This document shows, piece by piece, positions 1 to 10,530 of a stretch of 64,000 bases of DNA. The position numbers and the translations under genes were made by a program. Below the pieces are notes generated by a model. The model had not been told where the DNA came from. It searched no databases and saw only the letters and a program-made list of their open reading frames with translations. This DNA comes from Osmia lignaria lignaria (lineage: Eukaryota > Arthropoda > Insecta > Hymenoptera > Megachilidae), in assembly GCF_051020975.1 (NCBI RefSeq), contig NW_027478168.1:3968001-4032000 (forward strand), written 5' to 3'. The first letter of the stretch is position 1. Each line of letters starts with the position of its first letter.

Positions 1-228
1 GGCATTTGCGGCTCGCACTAGTGCAGAGTTATCTCAAAGAAAGGGGCCACGGTGTTTCTGTATCTCTATTATGTTGGTGCGGCTTCGGAACTTTTAAATA
101 TCTCGATATCTCTCGAAAACTACGCTTCTGATGAAAAAATATCATAGAACATAAATTGTAGGAAACATAATTCTCTACAAAAAAGGTCTCTTAACATTTT
201 GCCATAGCTCGCTTCGTTTCCGAGATAT
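1..228 (+). repeat. Partial monomer at left edge
   Basis: This copy starts at monomer position 95 because the window cuts it. It has the GCGGCTCGCACTAGTGC middle variant and the b-type tail (GAAAACTACGCTTC, AAATTGTAGG). It carries the rarer CTCGATATCTCTCG form and a private change, TGATGAAAA instead of TGATCAAAA. It pairs with the monomer at 6345, which precedes a matching block, 20 monomers to the right. Confidence 0.97.
15..24. other. Perfect palindrome GCACTAGTGC (SpeI-type core)
   Basis: This ten-base perfect palindrome is present in every monomer with the GCGGCTCGCACTAG middle, for example the partial copy here and those at 551, 5701, 33395 and 57545. Copies with GCAATAGTGC differ by one base and lose the symmetry. 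The copy at 62697 carries a complex change here (CACTAAACGC). Confidence 0.85.
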
Positions 229-243
229 TTGCAGATATATCTC
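222..243 (+). other. Inverted repeat at the monomer head (potential hairpin)
   Basis: GAGATAT (222-228) and ATATCTC (237-243) are perfect reverse complements separated by 8 bases. Heads with GATATATCTC keep the 7-bp stem. Heads with GATTTATCTC keep 6 bp (1510-1515 with 1526-1531). Heads with GATTCAGCTC lose it apart from GAG/CTC. The dyad is visible in DNA; any role in protein binding or RNA folding is inference. Confidence 0.75.
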
Positions 244-872
244 AAGGGAAGGGGCCTGACGGACATATTTCGAGATATTTCTTCTTCTTGTTGTTCTTCT
301 TCTGCACAGCTAAGCTGGAAGTGCCATTTACAGCTCGCAATAGTGCAGAGTTATCTCAAAGAAAGGGCCCACGGTGTTTCTGTATCTCTATTATGTTGGT
401 GCGGCTTCGGAACTTTTAAATATCTTGATATATCTCGAGAACTACCCATCTGATCAAAAAATATCATAGAAGATAAAAAGTAGGAAACTTAATTCTCTAC
501 AAAAAAGGGCTCTTAACATTTTGCCATAGCTCGCTTCGTTTCCGAGATATTTGCAGATTCAGCTCAAAGGAACTGGCCTGACGGACATATTTCGAGATAT
601 TTCTTCTTCTTGTTGTTCTTCTTCTGCACAGCTAAGCTGGAAGTGGCATTTGCGGCTCGCACTAGTGCAGAGTTATCTCAAAGAAAGGGGCCACGGTGTT
701 TCTGTATCTCTATTATGTTGGTGCGGCTTCGGAACTTTTAAATATCTCGATATATCTCGAGAACTACGCATCTGATCAAAAAATGTCATAGAACATAAAA
801 AGTAGGAAACTTAATTCTCTACAAAAAAGGTCTCTTAACATTTTGCCATAGCTCGCTTCGTTTCCGAGATAT
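229..872 (+). repeat. Dispersed 2-monomer block A, copy 1
   Basis: These two monomers (229, 551) share rare markers with those at 6667 and 6989, 20 monomers to the right. The markers are GTGCCATTTACAGC, CTACCCATCTG, AGAAGATAAAAAG, AAAAGGGCTCTT, then a GATTCAGCTC head and AAAATGTCATAG. The similarity also includes most of the partial copy at the left edge. It ends near 870, where the next monomers belong to different classes. Confidence 0.88.
551..872 (+). repeat. Reference monomer, GATTCAGCTC head class
   Basis: The head reads GCAGATTCAGCTCAAAGGAACTGG instead of the usual GATTTATCTCAAGGGAAGGGG, so it differs at six or more sites within about 25 bp. About 26 monomers carry this head, for example at 551, 5379, 6989, 7955, 10531, 14074, 29853, 32107, 34361, 36615, 39835, 42089, 43055, 44665, 44987, 46919, 50139, 50461 and 55935. 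It is often coupled to TTCTTCCTCTGC in the triplet tract. None occurs between about 14.4 and 29.8 kb, or right of about 56.3 kb. The clustered differences suggest the head moved between monomers as a conversion tract. Confidence 0.93.
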
Positions 873-1516
873 TTGCAGATTTATCTCAAGGGAAGGGGCC
901 TGACGGACATATTTCGAGATATTTCTTCTTCTTGTTGTTCTTCTTCTGCACAGCTAAACTGGAAGTGGCGTTTTCAGCTCGCAATAGTGCAGAGTTATCT
1001 CAAAGAAAGGGGCCACGGTGTTTCTGTATCTCTATTATGTTGGTGCGGCTTCGGAACTTTTAAATATCTTGATATATCTCGAGAACTACGCATCTGATCA
1101 AAAAATATCATAGAACAGAAAAAGTAGGAAACTTAATTCTCTACAAAAAAGGTCTCATATCATTTTGCCATAGCTCGCTTCGTTTCCGAGATATTTGCAG
1201 ATTTATCTCAAGGGAAGGGGCCTGACGGACATATTTCGAGATATTTCTTCTACTTGTTGTTCTTCTTCTGCACAGCTAAGCTGGAAGTGGCATTTGCAGC
1301 TCGCAATAGTGCAGAGTTATCTCAAAGAAAGGGGCCACGGTGTTTCTGTATCTCTATTATGTTGGTGCGGCTTCGGAACTTTTAAATATCTTGATATATC
1401 TCGAGAACTACGCATCTGATCAAAAAATATCATAGACCATAAAAAGTAGGAAACTTAATTCTCTACAAATAAAGTCTCTTAACATCTTGCCATAGCTCGC
1501 TTCGTTTCCGAGATAT
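873..1516 (+). repeat. Dispersed 2-monomer block, copy 1 of 3
   Basis: Markers are GTGGCGTTTTCAGC, CTCATATCATTTTGCC, TTCTACTTGTTG, CATAGACCATAAAAAG and ACAAATAAAGTC. The same pair recurs at 8277-8920 and 10531-11174. The two later copies share CTCAAGGAAAGG and AAACGTAATT, which are absent here, so they are more closely related to each other. Confidence 0.88.
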
Positions 1517-1518
1517 TT

Positions 1519-1550
1519 GCAGATTTATCTCAAGGGAAGGGGCCTGACGG
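1519..1550 (+). repeat. Intra-monomer direct repeat, copy 1
   Basis: This 32-base segment matches 1633-1662 in the same monomer. By eye there are 27 identities over 30 aligned bases plus a two-base gap (GGGGCCTGACGG against GGGGCCACGG). The offset is 114 bp. The match is a fixed part of the monomer, although copies with the GATTCAGCTC head match less well. Confidence 0.9.
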
Positions 1551-1565
1551 ACATATTTCGAGATA

Positions 1566-1591
1566 TTTCTTCTTCTTGTTGTTCTTCTTCT
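1566..1591 (+). repeat. TTC/TTG triplet polypyrimidine tract inside the monomer
   Basis: This is a 26-base tract made almost only of T and C, with G at 1578 and 1581, organised in TTC/TTG triplets. It is microsatellite-like, yet its length is kept in essentially every copy. The one triplet-loss event I see is in the copy at 63664. Point variants include TACCCCTGC (5379, 7955), TTCCTCTGC (many GATTCAGCTC-head copies) and TTGTTCTTC (24701, 25345, 26311, 27921). Confidence 0.88.
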
Positions 1592-1632
1592 GCACAGCTA
1601 AGCTGGAAGTGGCATTTGCAGCTCGCAATAGT

Positions 1633-1662
1633 GCAGAGTTATCTCAAAGAAAGGGGCCACGG
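1633..1662 (+). repeat. Intra-monomer direct repeat, copy 2
   Basis: This is the partner of the segment at 1519-1550. It reads GCAGAGTTATCTCAAAG, then AAAGGGGCCACGG. It is one of the most conserved parts of the monomer. The common variants are AAAGAGAGGGG (for example 39191, 41123, 44021) and CAACGAAAGG (34683, 36937, 40157, 47885). Confidence 0.9.
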
Positions 1663-1743
1663 TGTTTCTGTATCTCTATTATGTTGGTGCGGCTTCGGAA
1701 CTTTTAAATATCTTGATATATCTCGAGAACTACGCATCTGATC

Positions 1744-1794
1744 AAAAAATATCATAGAACATAAAAAGTAGGAAACTTAATTCTCTACAAAAAA
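1744..1794 (+). other. A-tract-rich segment
   Basis: This is the most A+T-rich part of the monomer. It has A-runs at 1744-1749, 1763-1767 and 1789-1794. The runs are not spaced at clean 10.5-bp multiples, so phased bending is possible but not clearly indicated. This segment holds several markers that separate a-type and b-type tails (AAAAAGTAGG against AAATTGTAGG; AAACTTAA against AAACATAA). Confidence 0.7.
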
Positions 1795-2160
1795 GGTCTC
1801 TTAACATTTTGCCATAGCTCGCTTCGTTTCCGAGATATTTGCAGATTTATCTCAAGGGAAGGGGCCTGACGGACATGTTTCGAGATATTTCTTCTTCTTG
1901 TTGTTCTTCTTCTGCACAGCTAAGCTGGAAGTGGCATTTGCAGCTCGCAATAGTGCAGAGTTATCTCAAAGAAAGGGGCCACGGTGTTTCTGTATTTCTA
2001 TTATGTTGGTGCGGCTTCGGAACTTTTAAATATCTTGATATATCTCGAAAACTACGCTTCTGATCAAAAAATATCATAGAACATAAATTGTAGAAAACAT
2101 AATTCTCTACAAAAAAGGTCTCTTAACATTTTGCCATAGCTCGCTTCGTTTCCGAGATAT

Positions 2161-2480
2161 TTGCAGATATATCTCAAGGGAAGGGGCCTGACGGACATAT
2201 TTCGAGATATTTCTTCTTCTTGTTGTTCTTCTTCTGCACAGCTAAACTGGAAGTGGCATTTCCAGCTCGCAATAGTGCAGAGTTATCTCAAAGAAAGGGG
2301 CCACGGTGTTTCTGTATCTCTATTATGTTGGTGCGGCTTCGGAACTTTTAAATATCTTGATATATCTCGATAACTACGCATCTGATCAAAAAATATCATA
2401 GAACATAAAAAGTAGGAAACTTAATTCTCTACAAAAAAGGTCTTAACATTTTGCCATAGCTCGCTTCGTTTCCGAAATAT
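2161..2480 (+). repeat. Monomer with 2-bp deletion (320 bp)
   Basis: GGTCTTAACATT at about 2439-2450 replaces GGTCTCTTAACATT, so one TC/CT dinucleotide of a short dinucleotide run is lost. That is a slippage-type change. It shifts the register of all later copies by -2. The tail also carries CTCGATAAC, shared with the copy at 3769. Confidence 0.93.
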
Positions 2481-4412
2481 TTGCAGATTTATCTCAAAGG
2501 AAGGGGCCTGACGGACATATTTCGAGATATTTCTTCTTCTTGTTGTTCTTCTTCTGCACAGCTAAACTGGAAGTGGCATTTCCAGCTCGCAATAGTGCAG
2601 AGTTATCTCAAAGAAAGGGGCCACGGTGTTTCTGTATCTCTATTATGTTGGTGCGGCTTCGAAACTTTTAAATATCTTGATATATCTCGAGAACTACGCA
2701 TCTGATCAAAAAATATCATAGAACATAAAAAGTAGGAAACTTAATTCTCTACAAATAAAGTCTCTTAACATTTTGCCATAGCTCGCTTCGTTTCCGAGAT
2801 ATTTGCAGATTTATCTCAAGGGAAGGGGCCTGACGGACATATTTCGAGATATTTCTTCTTCTTGTTGTTCTTCTTCTGCACAGCTAAGCTGGAAGTGGCA
2901 TTTGCAGCTCGCAATAGTGCAGAGTTATCTCAAAGAAAGGGGCCACGGTGATTCTGTATCTCTATTATGTTGGTGCGGCTTCGGAACTTTTAAATATCTT
3001 GATATATCTTGAGAACTACGCATCTGATCAAAAAATATCATAGAACATAAAAAGCAGGAAACTTAATTCTCTACAAAAAAGGTCTCTTAACATTTTGCCA
3101 TAGCTCGCTTCGTTTCCGAGATATTTGCAGATATATCCCAAGGGAAGGGGCCTGACGGACATATTTCGAGATATTTCTTCTACTTGTTGTTCTTCTTCTG
3201 CACAGCTAAGCTGGAAGTGGCATTTGCAGCTCGCAATAGTGCAGAGTTATCTCAAAGAAAGGGGCCACGGTGTTTCTGTATCTCTATTATGTTGGTGCGG
3301 CTTCGGAACTTTTAAATATCTCGATATATCTCGAAAACTACGCTTCTGATCAAAAAATATCGTAGAACATAAATTGTAGGAAACATAATTCTCTACAAAA
3401 ACGGTCTCTTAACATTTTGCCATAGCTCGCTTCGTTTCCGAGATATTTGCAGATATATCTCAAGGGAAGGGGCCTGACGGACATATTTCGAGATATTTCT
3501 TCTTCTTGTTGTTCTTCTTCTGCACAGCTAAACTGGAAGTGGCATTTCCAGCTCGCAATAGTGCAGAGTTATCTCAAAGAAAGGGGCCACGGTGTTTCTG
3601 TATCTCTATTATGTTGGTGCGGCTTCGGAACTTTTAAATATCTCGATATATCTCGAAAACTACGCTTCTGATCAAAAAATATCGTAGAACATAAATTGTA
3701 GGAAACATAATTCTCTACAAAAAAGGTCCCTTAACATTTTGCCATAGCTCCCTTCGTTTCCGAGATATTTGCAGATTTATCTCAAGGGAAGGGGCCTGAC
3801 GGACATATTTCGAGATATTTCTTCTTCTTGTTGTTCTTCTTCTGCACAGCTAAACTGGAAGTGGCATTTCCAGCTCGCAATAGTGCAGAGTTATCTCAAA
3901 GAAAGGGGCCACGGTGTTTCTGTATCTCTATTATGTTGGTGCGGCTTCGGAACTTTTAAATATCTTGATATATCTCGATAACTACGCATCTGATCAAAAA
4001 ATATCATAGAACATAAAAAGTAGGAAACTTAATTCTCTACAAAAAAGGTCTCTTAACATTTTGCCATAGCTCGCTTGGTTTCCGAGATATTTGCAGATTT
4101 ATCTCAAGGGAAGGGGCCTGACGGACATATTTCGAGATATTTCTTCTTCTTGTTGTTCTTCTTCTGCACAGCTAAACTGGAAGTGGCATTTCCAGCTCGC
4201 AATAGTGCAGAGTTATCTCAAAGAAAGGGGCCACGGTGTTTCTGTATCTCTATTATGTTGGTGCGGCTTCGGAACTTTTAAATATCTTGATATATCTCGA
4301 GAACTACGCATCTGATCAAAAAATATCATAAAACATAAAAAGTAGGAAACTTAATTCTCTACAAATAAAGTCTCTTAACATTTTGCCATAGCTCGCTTCG
4401 TTTCCGAGATAT

Positions 4413-5378
4413 TTGCAGATTTATCTCAAGGGAAGGGGCCTGACGGACATATTTCGAGATATTTCTTCTTCTTGTTGTTCTTCTTCTGCACAGCTAAGCT
4501 GGAAGTGGCATTTGCAGCTCGCAATAGTGCAGAGTTATCTCAAAGAAAGGGGCCACAGTGATTCTGTATCTCTATTATGTTGGTGCGGCTTCGGAACTTT
4601 TAAATATCTCGATATATCTCGAAAACTACGCTTCTGATCAAAAAATATCATAGAACATAAATTGTAGGAAACATAATTCTCTACAAAAAAGGTCTCTTAA
4701 CATTTTGCCATAGCTCGCTTCGTTTCCGAGATATTTGCAGATATATCTCAAGGGAAGGGGCCTGACGGACATATTTCGAGATATTTCTTCTTCTTGTTGT
4801 TCTTCTTCTGCACAGCTAAACTGGAAGTGGCATTTCCAGCTCGCAATAGTGCAGAGTTATCTCAAAGAAAGGGGCCACGGTGTTTCTGTATCTCTATTAT
4901 GTTGGTCCGGCTTCGGAACTTTTAAATATCTTGATATATCTCGAGAACTACGCATCTGATCAAAAAATATCATAGAACATAAAAAGTAGGAAACTGAATT
5001 CTCTACAAAAAAGGTCTCTTAACATTTTGCCATAGCTCGCTTCGTTTCCGAGATATTTGCCGATTTATCTGAAGGGAAGGGGCCTGACGGACATATTTCG
5101 AGTTATTTCTTCTTCTTGTTGTTCTTCTTCTGCACAGCTAAACTGGAAGTGGCATTTCCAGCTCGCAATAGTGCAGAGTTATCACAAAGAAAGGGGCCAC
5201 GGTGTTTCTGTATCTCTATTATGTTGGTGCGGCTTCGGAACTTTTAAATATCTTGATATATCTCGAGAACTACGCATCTGATCAAAAAATATCATAGAAC
5301 ATAAAAAGTAGGAAACTTAATTCTCTACAAAAAAGGTCTCTTAACATTTTGCCATAGCTCGCTTCGTTTCCGAGATAT
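4413..5378 (+). repeat. Dispersed 3-monomer block B, copy 1
   Basis: Three monomers share rare markers with 9565-10530, 16 monomers (5152 bp) away. The markers are GGCCACAGTGATTC, TTGGTCCGGCTTC, AAACTGAATTC (which creates GAATTC), TTTGCCGATTTATC, TTCGAGTTATTTC and TTATCACAAAG. Shared sequence starts in the tail of the preceding monomer (CATAAAACATAAAAAG) and ends in the triplet tract of the monomer at 5379. Confidence 0.9.
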
Positions 5379-6666
5379 TTGCAGATTCAGCTCAAAGGAA
5401 CTGGCCTGACGGACATATTTCGAGATATTTCTTCTTCTTGTTGTTCTACCCCTGCACAGCTAAGCTGGAAGTGGCATTTGCAGCTCGCAATAGTGCAGAG
5501 TTATCTCAAAGAAAGGGGCCACGGTGTTTCTGTATCTCTATTATGTTGGTGCGGCTTCGGAACTTTTAAATATCTTGATATATCTCGAGAACTACGCATC
5601 TGATCAAAAAATGTCATAGAACATAAAAAGTAGGACACTTAATTCTCTACAAAAAAGGTCTCTTAACATTTTGCCATAGCTCGCTTCGTTTCCGAGATAT
5701 TTGCAGATTTATCTCAAGGGAAGGGGCCTGACGGACATATTTCGAGATATTTCTTCTTCTTGTTGTTCTTCTTCTGCACTGCTAAGCTGGAAGTGGCATT
5801 TGCGGCTCGCACTAGTGCAGAGTTATCTCAAAGAAAGGGGCCACGGTGTTTCTGTATCTCTATTATGTTGGTGCGGCTTCGGAACTTTTAAATATCTCGA
5901 TATCTCTCGAAAACTACGCTTCTGATCAAAAAATATCATAGAACATAAATTGTAGGAAACATAATTCTCTACAAAAAAGGTCTCTTAACATTTTGCCATA
6001 GCTCGCTTCCTTTCCGAGATATTTGCAGATATATCTCAAGGGAAGGGGCCTGACGGACATATTTCGAGATATTTCTTCTTCTTGTTGTTCTTCTTCTGCA
6101 CAGCTAAGCTGGAAGTGCCATTTACAGCTCGCAATAGTGCAGAGTTATCTCAAAGAAAGGGGCCACGGTGTTTCTGTATCTCTATTATGTTGGTGCGGCT
6201 TCGGAACTTTTAAATATCTTGATATATCTCGAGAACTACGCATCTGATCAAAAAATATCATAGAACATAAAAAGTAGGAAACTTAATTCTCTACAAAAAA
6301 GGTCTCTTAACATTTTGCCATAGCTCGCTTCGTTTCCGAGATATTTGCAGATTTATCTCAAGGGAAGGGGCCTGACGGACCTGTTTCGAGATATTTCTTC
6401 TTCTTGTTGTTCTTCTTCTGCACAGCTAAGCTGGAAGTGGCATTTGCGGCTCGCACTAGTGCAGAGTTATCTCAAAGAAAGGGGCCACGGTGTTTCTGTA
6501 TCTCTATTATGTTGGTGCGGCTTCGGAACTTTTAAATATCTCGATATCTCTCGAAAACTACGCTTCTGATCAAAAAATATCATAGAACATAAATTGTAGG
6601 AAACATAATTCTCTACAAAAAAGGTCTCTTAACATTTTGTCATAGCTCGCTTCGTTTCCGAGATAT

Positions 6667-7310
6667 TTGCAGATATATCTCAAGGGAAGGGGCCTGACGG
6701 ACATATTTCGAGATATTTCTTCTTCTTGTTGTTCTTCTTCTGCACAGCTAAGCTGGAAGTGCCATTTACAGCTCGCAATAGTGCAGAGTTATCTCAAAGA
6801 AAGGGGCCACGGTGTTTCTGTATCTCTATTATGTTGGTGCGGCTTCGGAACTTTTAAATATCTTGATATATCTCGAGAACTACCCATCTGATCAAAAAAT
6901 ATCATAGAAGATAAAAAGTAGGAAACTTAATTCTCTACAAAAAAGGGCTCTTAACATTTTGCCATAGCTCGCTTCGTTTCCGAGATATTTGCAGATTCAG
7001 CTCAAAGGAACTGGCCTGACGGACATATTTCGAGATATTTCTTCTTCTTGTTGTTCTTCTTCTGCACAGCTAAGCTGGAAGTGGCATTTGCGGCTCGCAC
7101 TAGTGCAGAGTTATCTCAAAGAAAGGGGCCACGGTGTTTCTGTATCTCTATTATGTTGGTGCGGCTTCGGAACTTTTAAATATCTCGATATATCTCGAGA
7201 ACTACGCATCTGATCAAAAAATGTCATAGAACATAAAAAGTAGGAAACTTAATTCTCTACAAAAAAGGTCTCTTAACATTTTGCCATAGCTCGCTTCGTT
7301 TCCGAGATAT
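6667..7310 (+). repeat. Dispersed 2-monomer block A, copy 2
   Basis: This is the partner of 229-872 and is nearly identical. A visible difference is AAAGGGGCC here against AAAGGGCCC in the first copy. The distance is 6438 bp, which is 20 monomers minus the 2-bp deletion at about 2441. Confidence 0.88.
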
Positions 7311-8276
7311 TTGCAGATATATCTCGAGGGAAGGGGCCTGACGGACATATTTCGAGATATTTCTTCTTCTTGTTGTTCTTCTTCTGCACAGCTAAGCTGG
7401 AAGTGGCATTTCCAGCTCGCAATAGTGCAGAGTTATCTCAAAGAGAGGGCCCACGGTGTTTCTGTATCTCTATTATGTTGGTGCGGCTTCGGAGCTTTTA
7501 AATATCTTGATATATCTCGAGAACTACGCATCTGATCAAAAAATATCATAGAAGATAAAAAGTAGGAAACTTAATTCTCTACACAGAAGGTCTCTTAACA
7601 TTTTGCCATAGCTCGCTTCGTTTCCGAGATATTTGCAGATTTATCTCAAGGGAAGGGGCCTCACGGACATATTTCGAGATATTTCTTCTTCTTGCTGTTC
7701 TTCTTCTGCACAGCTAAACTGGAAGTGGCATTTCCAGCTCGCAATAGTGCAGAGTTATCTCAAAGAGAGGGCCCACGGTGTTTCTGTATCTCTATTATGT
7801 TGGTGCGGCTTCGGAACTTTTAAATATCTTGATATATCTCGAAATCTACGCATCTGATCAAAAAACTTCATAGAACATAAAAAGTAGGAAACTTAATTCT
7901 CTACAAAAATGGTCTCTTAACATTTTGCCATAGCTCGCTTCGTTTCCGAGATATTTGCAGATTCAGCTCAAAGGAACTGGCCTGACGGACATATTTCGAG
8001 ATATTTCTTCTTCTTGTTGTTCTACCCCTGCACAGCTAAGCTGGAAGTGGCATTTGCAGCTCGCAATAGTGCAGAGTTATCTCAAAGAAAGGGGCCACGG
8101 TGTTTCTGTATCTCTATTATGTTGGTGCGGCTTCGGAACTTTTAAATATCTCGATATATCTCGAGAACTACGCATCTGATCAAAAAATATCATAGAAGAT
8201 AAAAAGTAGGAAACTTAATCCTCTACAAAAAAGGGCTCTTAACATTTTGCCATCGCTCGCTTCGTTTCCGAGATAT

Positions 8277-8920
8277 TTGCAGATTTATCTCAAGGGAAGG
8301 GGCCTGACGGACATATTTCGAGATATTTCTTCTTCTTGTTGTTCTTCTTCTGCACAGCTAAACTGGAAGTGGCGTTTTCAGCTCGCAATAGTGCAGAGTT
8401 ATCTCAAGGAAAGGGGCCACGGTGTTTCTGTATCTCTATTATGTTGGTGCGGCTTCGGAACTTTTAAATATCTTGATATATCTCGAGAACTACGCATCTG
8501 ATCAAAAAATATCATAGAACATAAAAAGTAGGAAACTTAATTCTCTACAAAAAAGGTCTCATATCATTTTGCCATAGCTCGCTTCGTTTCCGAGATATTT
8601 GCAGATTTATCTCAAGGGAAGGGGCCTGACGGACATATTTCGAGATATTTCTTCTACTTGTTGTTCTTCTTCTGCACAGCTAAGCTGGAAGTGGCATTTG
8701 CAGCTCGCAATAGTGCAGAGTTATCTCAAAGAAAGGGGCCACGGTGTTTCTGTATCTCTATTATGTTGGTGCGGCTTCGGAACTTTTAAATATCTTGACA
8801 TATCTCGAGAACTACGCATCTGATCAAAAAATATCATAGACCATAAAAAGTAGGAAACGTAATTCTCTACAAATAAAGTCTCTTAACATTTTGCCATAGC
8901 TCGCTTCGTTTCCGAGATAT
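8277..8920 (+). repeat. Dispersed 2-monomer block, copy 2 of 3
   Basis: It carries the GTGGCGTTTTCAGC, CTCATATCAT and CATAGACCAT markers of 873-1516, plus CTCAAGGAAAGG and AAACGTAATT, which it shares with 10531-11174 seven monomers away. Just upstream, CCATCGCTC replaces CCATAGCTC. This removes a stop codon and makes a slightly longer open frame from 8247, which I regard as fortuitous. Confidence 0.86.
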
Positions 8921-9564
8921 TTGCAGATTTATCTCAAGGGAAGGGGCCTGACGGACATATTTCGAGATATTTCTTCTTCTTGTTGTTCTTCTTCTGCACA
9001 GCTAAGCTGGAAGTGGCATTTGCAGCTCGCAATAGTGCAGAGTTATCTCAAAGAAAGGGGCCACGGTGTTTCTGTATCTCTATTATGTTGGTGCGGCTTC
9101 GGAACTTTTAAATATCTTGATATATCTCGAGAACTACGCATCTGATCAAAAAATATCATAGACCATAAAAAGTAGGAAACATAATTCTCTACAAAAAAGG
9201 TCTCTTAACATTTTGCCATAGCTCGCTTCGTTTCCGAGATATTTGCAGATATATCTCAAGGGAAGGGGCCTGACGGACATATTTCGAGATATTTCTTCTT
9301 CTTGTTGTTCTTCTTCTGCACAGCTAAGCTGGAAGTGCCATTTACAGCTCGCAATAGTGCAGAGTTATCTCAAAGAAAGGGGCCACGGTGTTTCTGTATC
9401 TCTATTATGTTGGTGCGGCTTCGGAACTTTTAAATATCTTGATATATCTCGAGAACTACGCATCTGATCAAAAAATATCATAAAACATAAAAAGTAGGAA
9501 ACTTAATTCTCTACAAATAAAGTCTCTTAACATTTTGCCATAGCTCGCTTCGTTTCCGAGATAT

Positions 9565-10530
9565 TTGCAGATTTATCTCAAGGGAAGGGGCCTGACGGAC
9601 ATATTTCGAGATATTTCTTCTTCTTGTTGTTCTTCTTCTGCACAGCTAAGCTGGAAGTGGCATTTGCAGCTCGCAATAGTGCAGAGTTATCTCAAAGAAA
9701 GGGGCCACAGTGATTCTGTATCTCTATTATGTTGGTGCGGCTTCGGAACTTTTAAATATCTCGATATATCTCGAAAACTACGCTTCTGATCAAAAAATAT
9801 CATAGAACATAAATTGTAGGAAACATAATTCTCTACAAAAAAGGTCTCTTAACATTTTGCCATAGCTCGCTTCGTTTCCGAGATATTTGCAGATATATCT
9901 CAAGGGAAGGGGCCTGACGGACATATTTCGAGATATTTCTTCTTCTTGTTGTTCTTCTTCTGCACAGCTAAACTGGAAGTGGCATTTCCAGCTCGCAATA
10001 GTGCAGAGTTATCTCAAAGAAAGGGGCCACGGTGTTTCTGTATCTCTATTATGTTGGTCCGGCTTCGGAACTTTTAAATATCTTGATATATCTCGAGAAC
10101 TACGCATCTGATCAAAAAATATCATAGAACATAAAAAGTAGGAAACTGAATTCTCTACAAAAAAGGTCTCTTAACATTTTGCCATAGCTCGCTTCGTTTC
10201 CGAGATATTTGCCGATTTATCTCAAGGGAAGGGGCCTGACGGACATATTTCGAGTTATTTCTTCTTCTTGTTGTTCTTCTTCTGCACAGCTAAACTGGAA
10301 GTGGCATTTCCAGCTCGCAATAGTGCAGAGTTATCACAAAGAAAGGGGCCACGGTGTTTCTGTATCTCTATTATGTTGGTGCTGCTTCGGAACTTTTAAA
10401 TATCTTGATATATCTCGAGAACTACGCATCTGATCAAAAAATATCATAGAACATAAAAAGTAGGAAACTTAATTCTCTACAAAAAAGGTCTCTTAACATT
10501 TTGCCATAGCTCGCTTCGTTTCCGAGATAT
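9565..10530 (+). repeat. Dispersed 3-monomer block B, copy 2
   Basis: This is the partner of 4413-5378. Visible differences include CTCAAGGG against CTGAAGGG at the third head and GTGCTGC against GTGCGGC in the third monomer. The preceding tail shares CATAAAACATAAAAAG, although the preceding monomer bodies differ in class. That fixes the left breakpoint inside a monomer, not at its edge. Confidence 0.9.

Larger units (their letters stand above)
1517..1838 (+). repeat. Reference monomer, a-type tail
   Basis: This is a copy close to the majority sequence and is used to describe the anatomy. In order it contains: head GCAGATTTATCTCAAGG (1519-1535); a TTTCGAGATATTTC motif (1556-1569); a TTC/TTG triplet tract (1566-1591); the CAGCTAAGCTG dyad (1595-1605); the middle diagnostic segment GCAGCTCGCAATAGTGC (1618-1634); a second copy of the head motif (1633-1662); TGTTGGTGCGGCTTCGG; the tail AAATATCTTGATATATCTCGAG (1706-1727); the BclI-type site TGATCA (1739-1744); an A-tract-rich stretch (1744-1794); and GCCATAGCTCGCTTCG leading into CCGAGATATT at the boundary. 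The a-type tail is marked by CTCGAG, ACGCATC, AAAAAGTAGG and AAACTTAATT. Confidence 0.97.

Noticed and set aside
1551..1575. CENP-B box-like site at TTTCGAGATATTTC
   Set aside because: TTCG followed four bases later by A fits half of the mammalian box, but the CGGG half is absent in all monomer classes examined.
1686..1705. Pol III internal promoter (B box) at GCGGCTTCGGAAC
   Set aside because: It only loosely resembles GGTTCGANTCC. No matching A box at the usual distance and no tRNA fold were found, so a SINE origin is not supported by this.
1744..1794. Phased A-tract bending element
   Set aside because: The run centres are about 18 and 26 bp apart, not multiples of one helical turn, so curvature cannot be claimed by eye.
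4075..4281. 68-71-codon open frames in another + frame (also 15337, 18557, 20167, 33701, 35955, 60090)
   Set aside because: They appear when CGCTTCG changes to CGCTTGG, or when similar single-base changes create a start or remove a stop. They overlap the other open frame and are by-products of composition.
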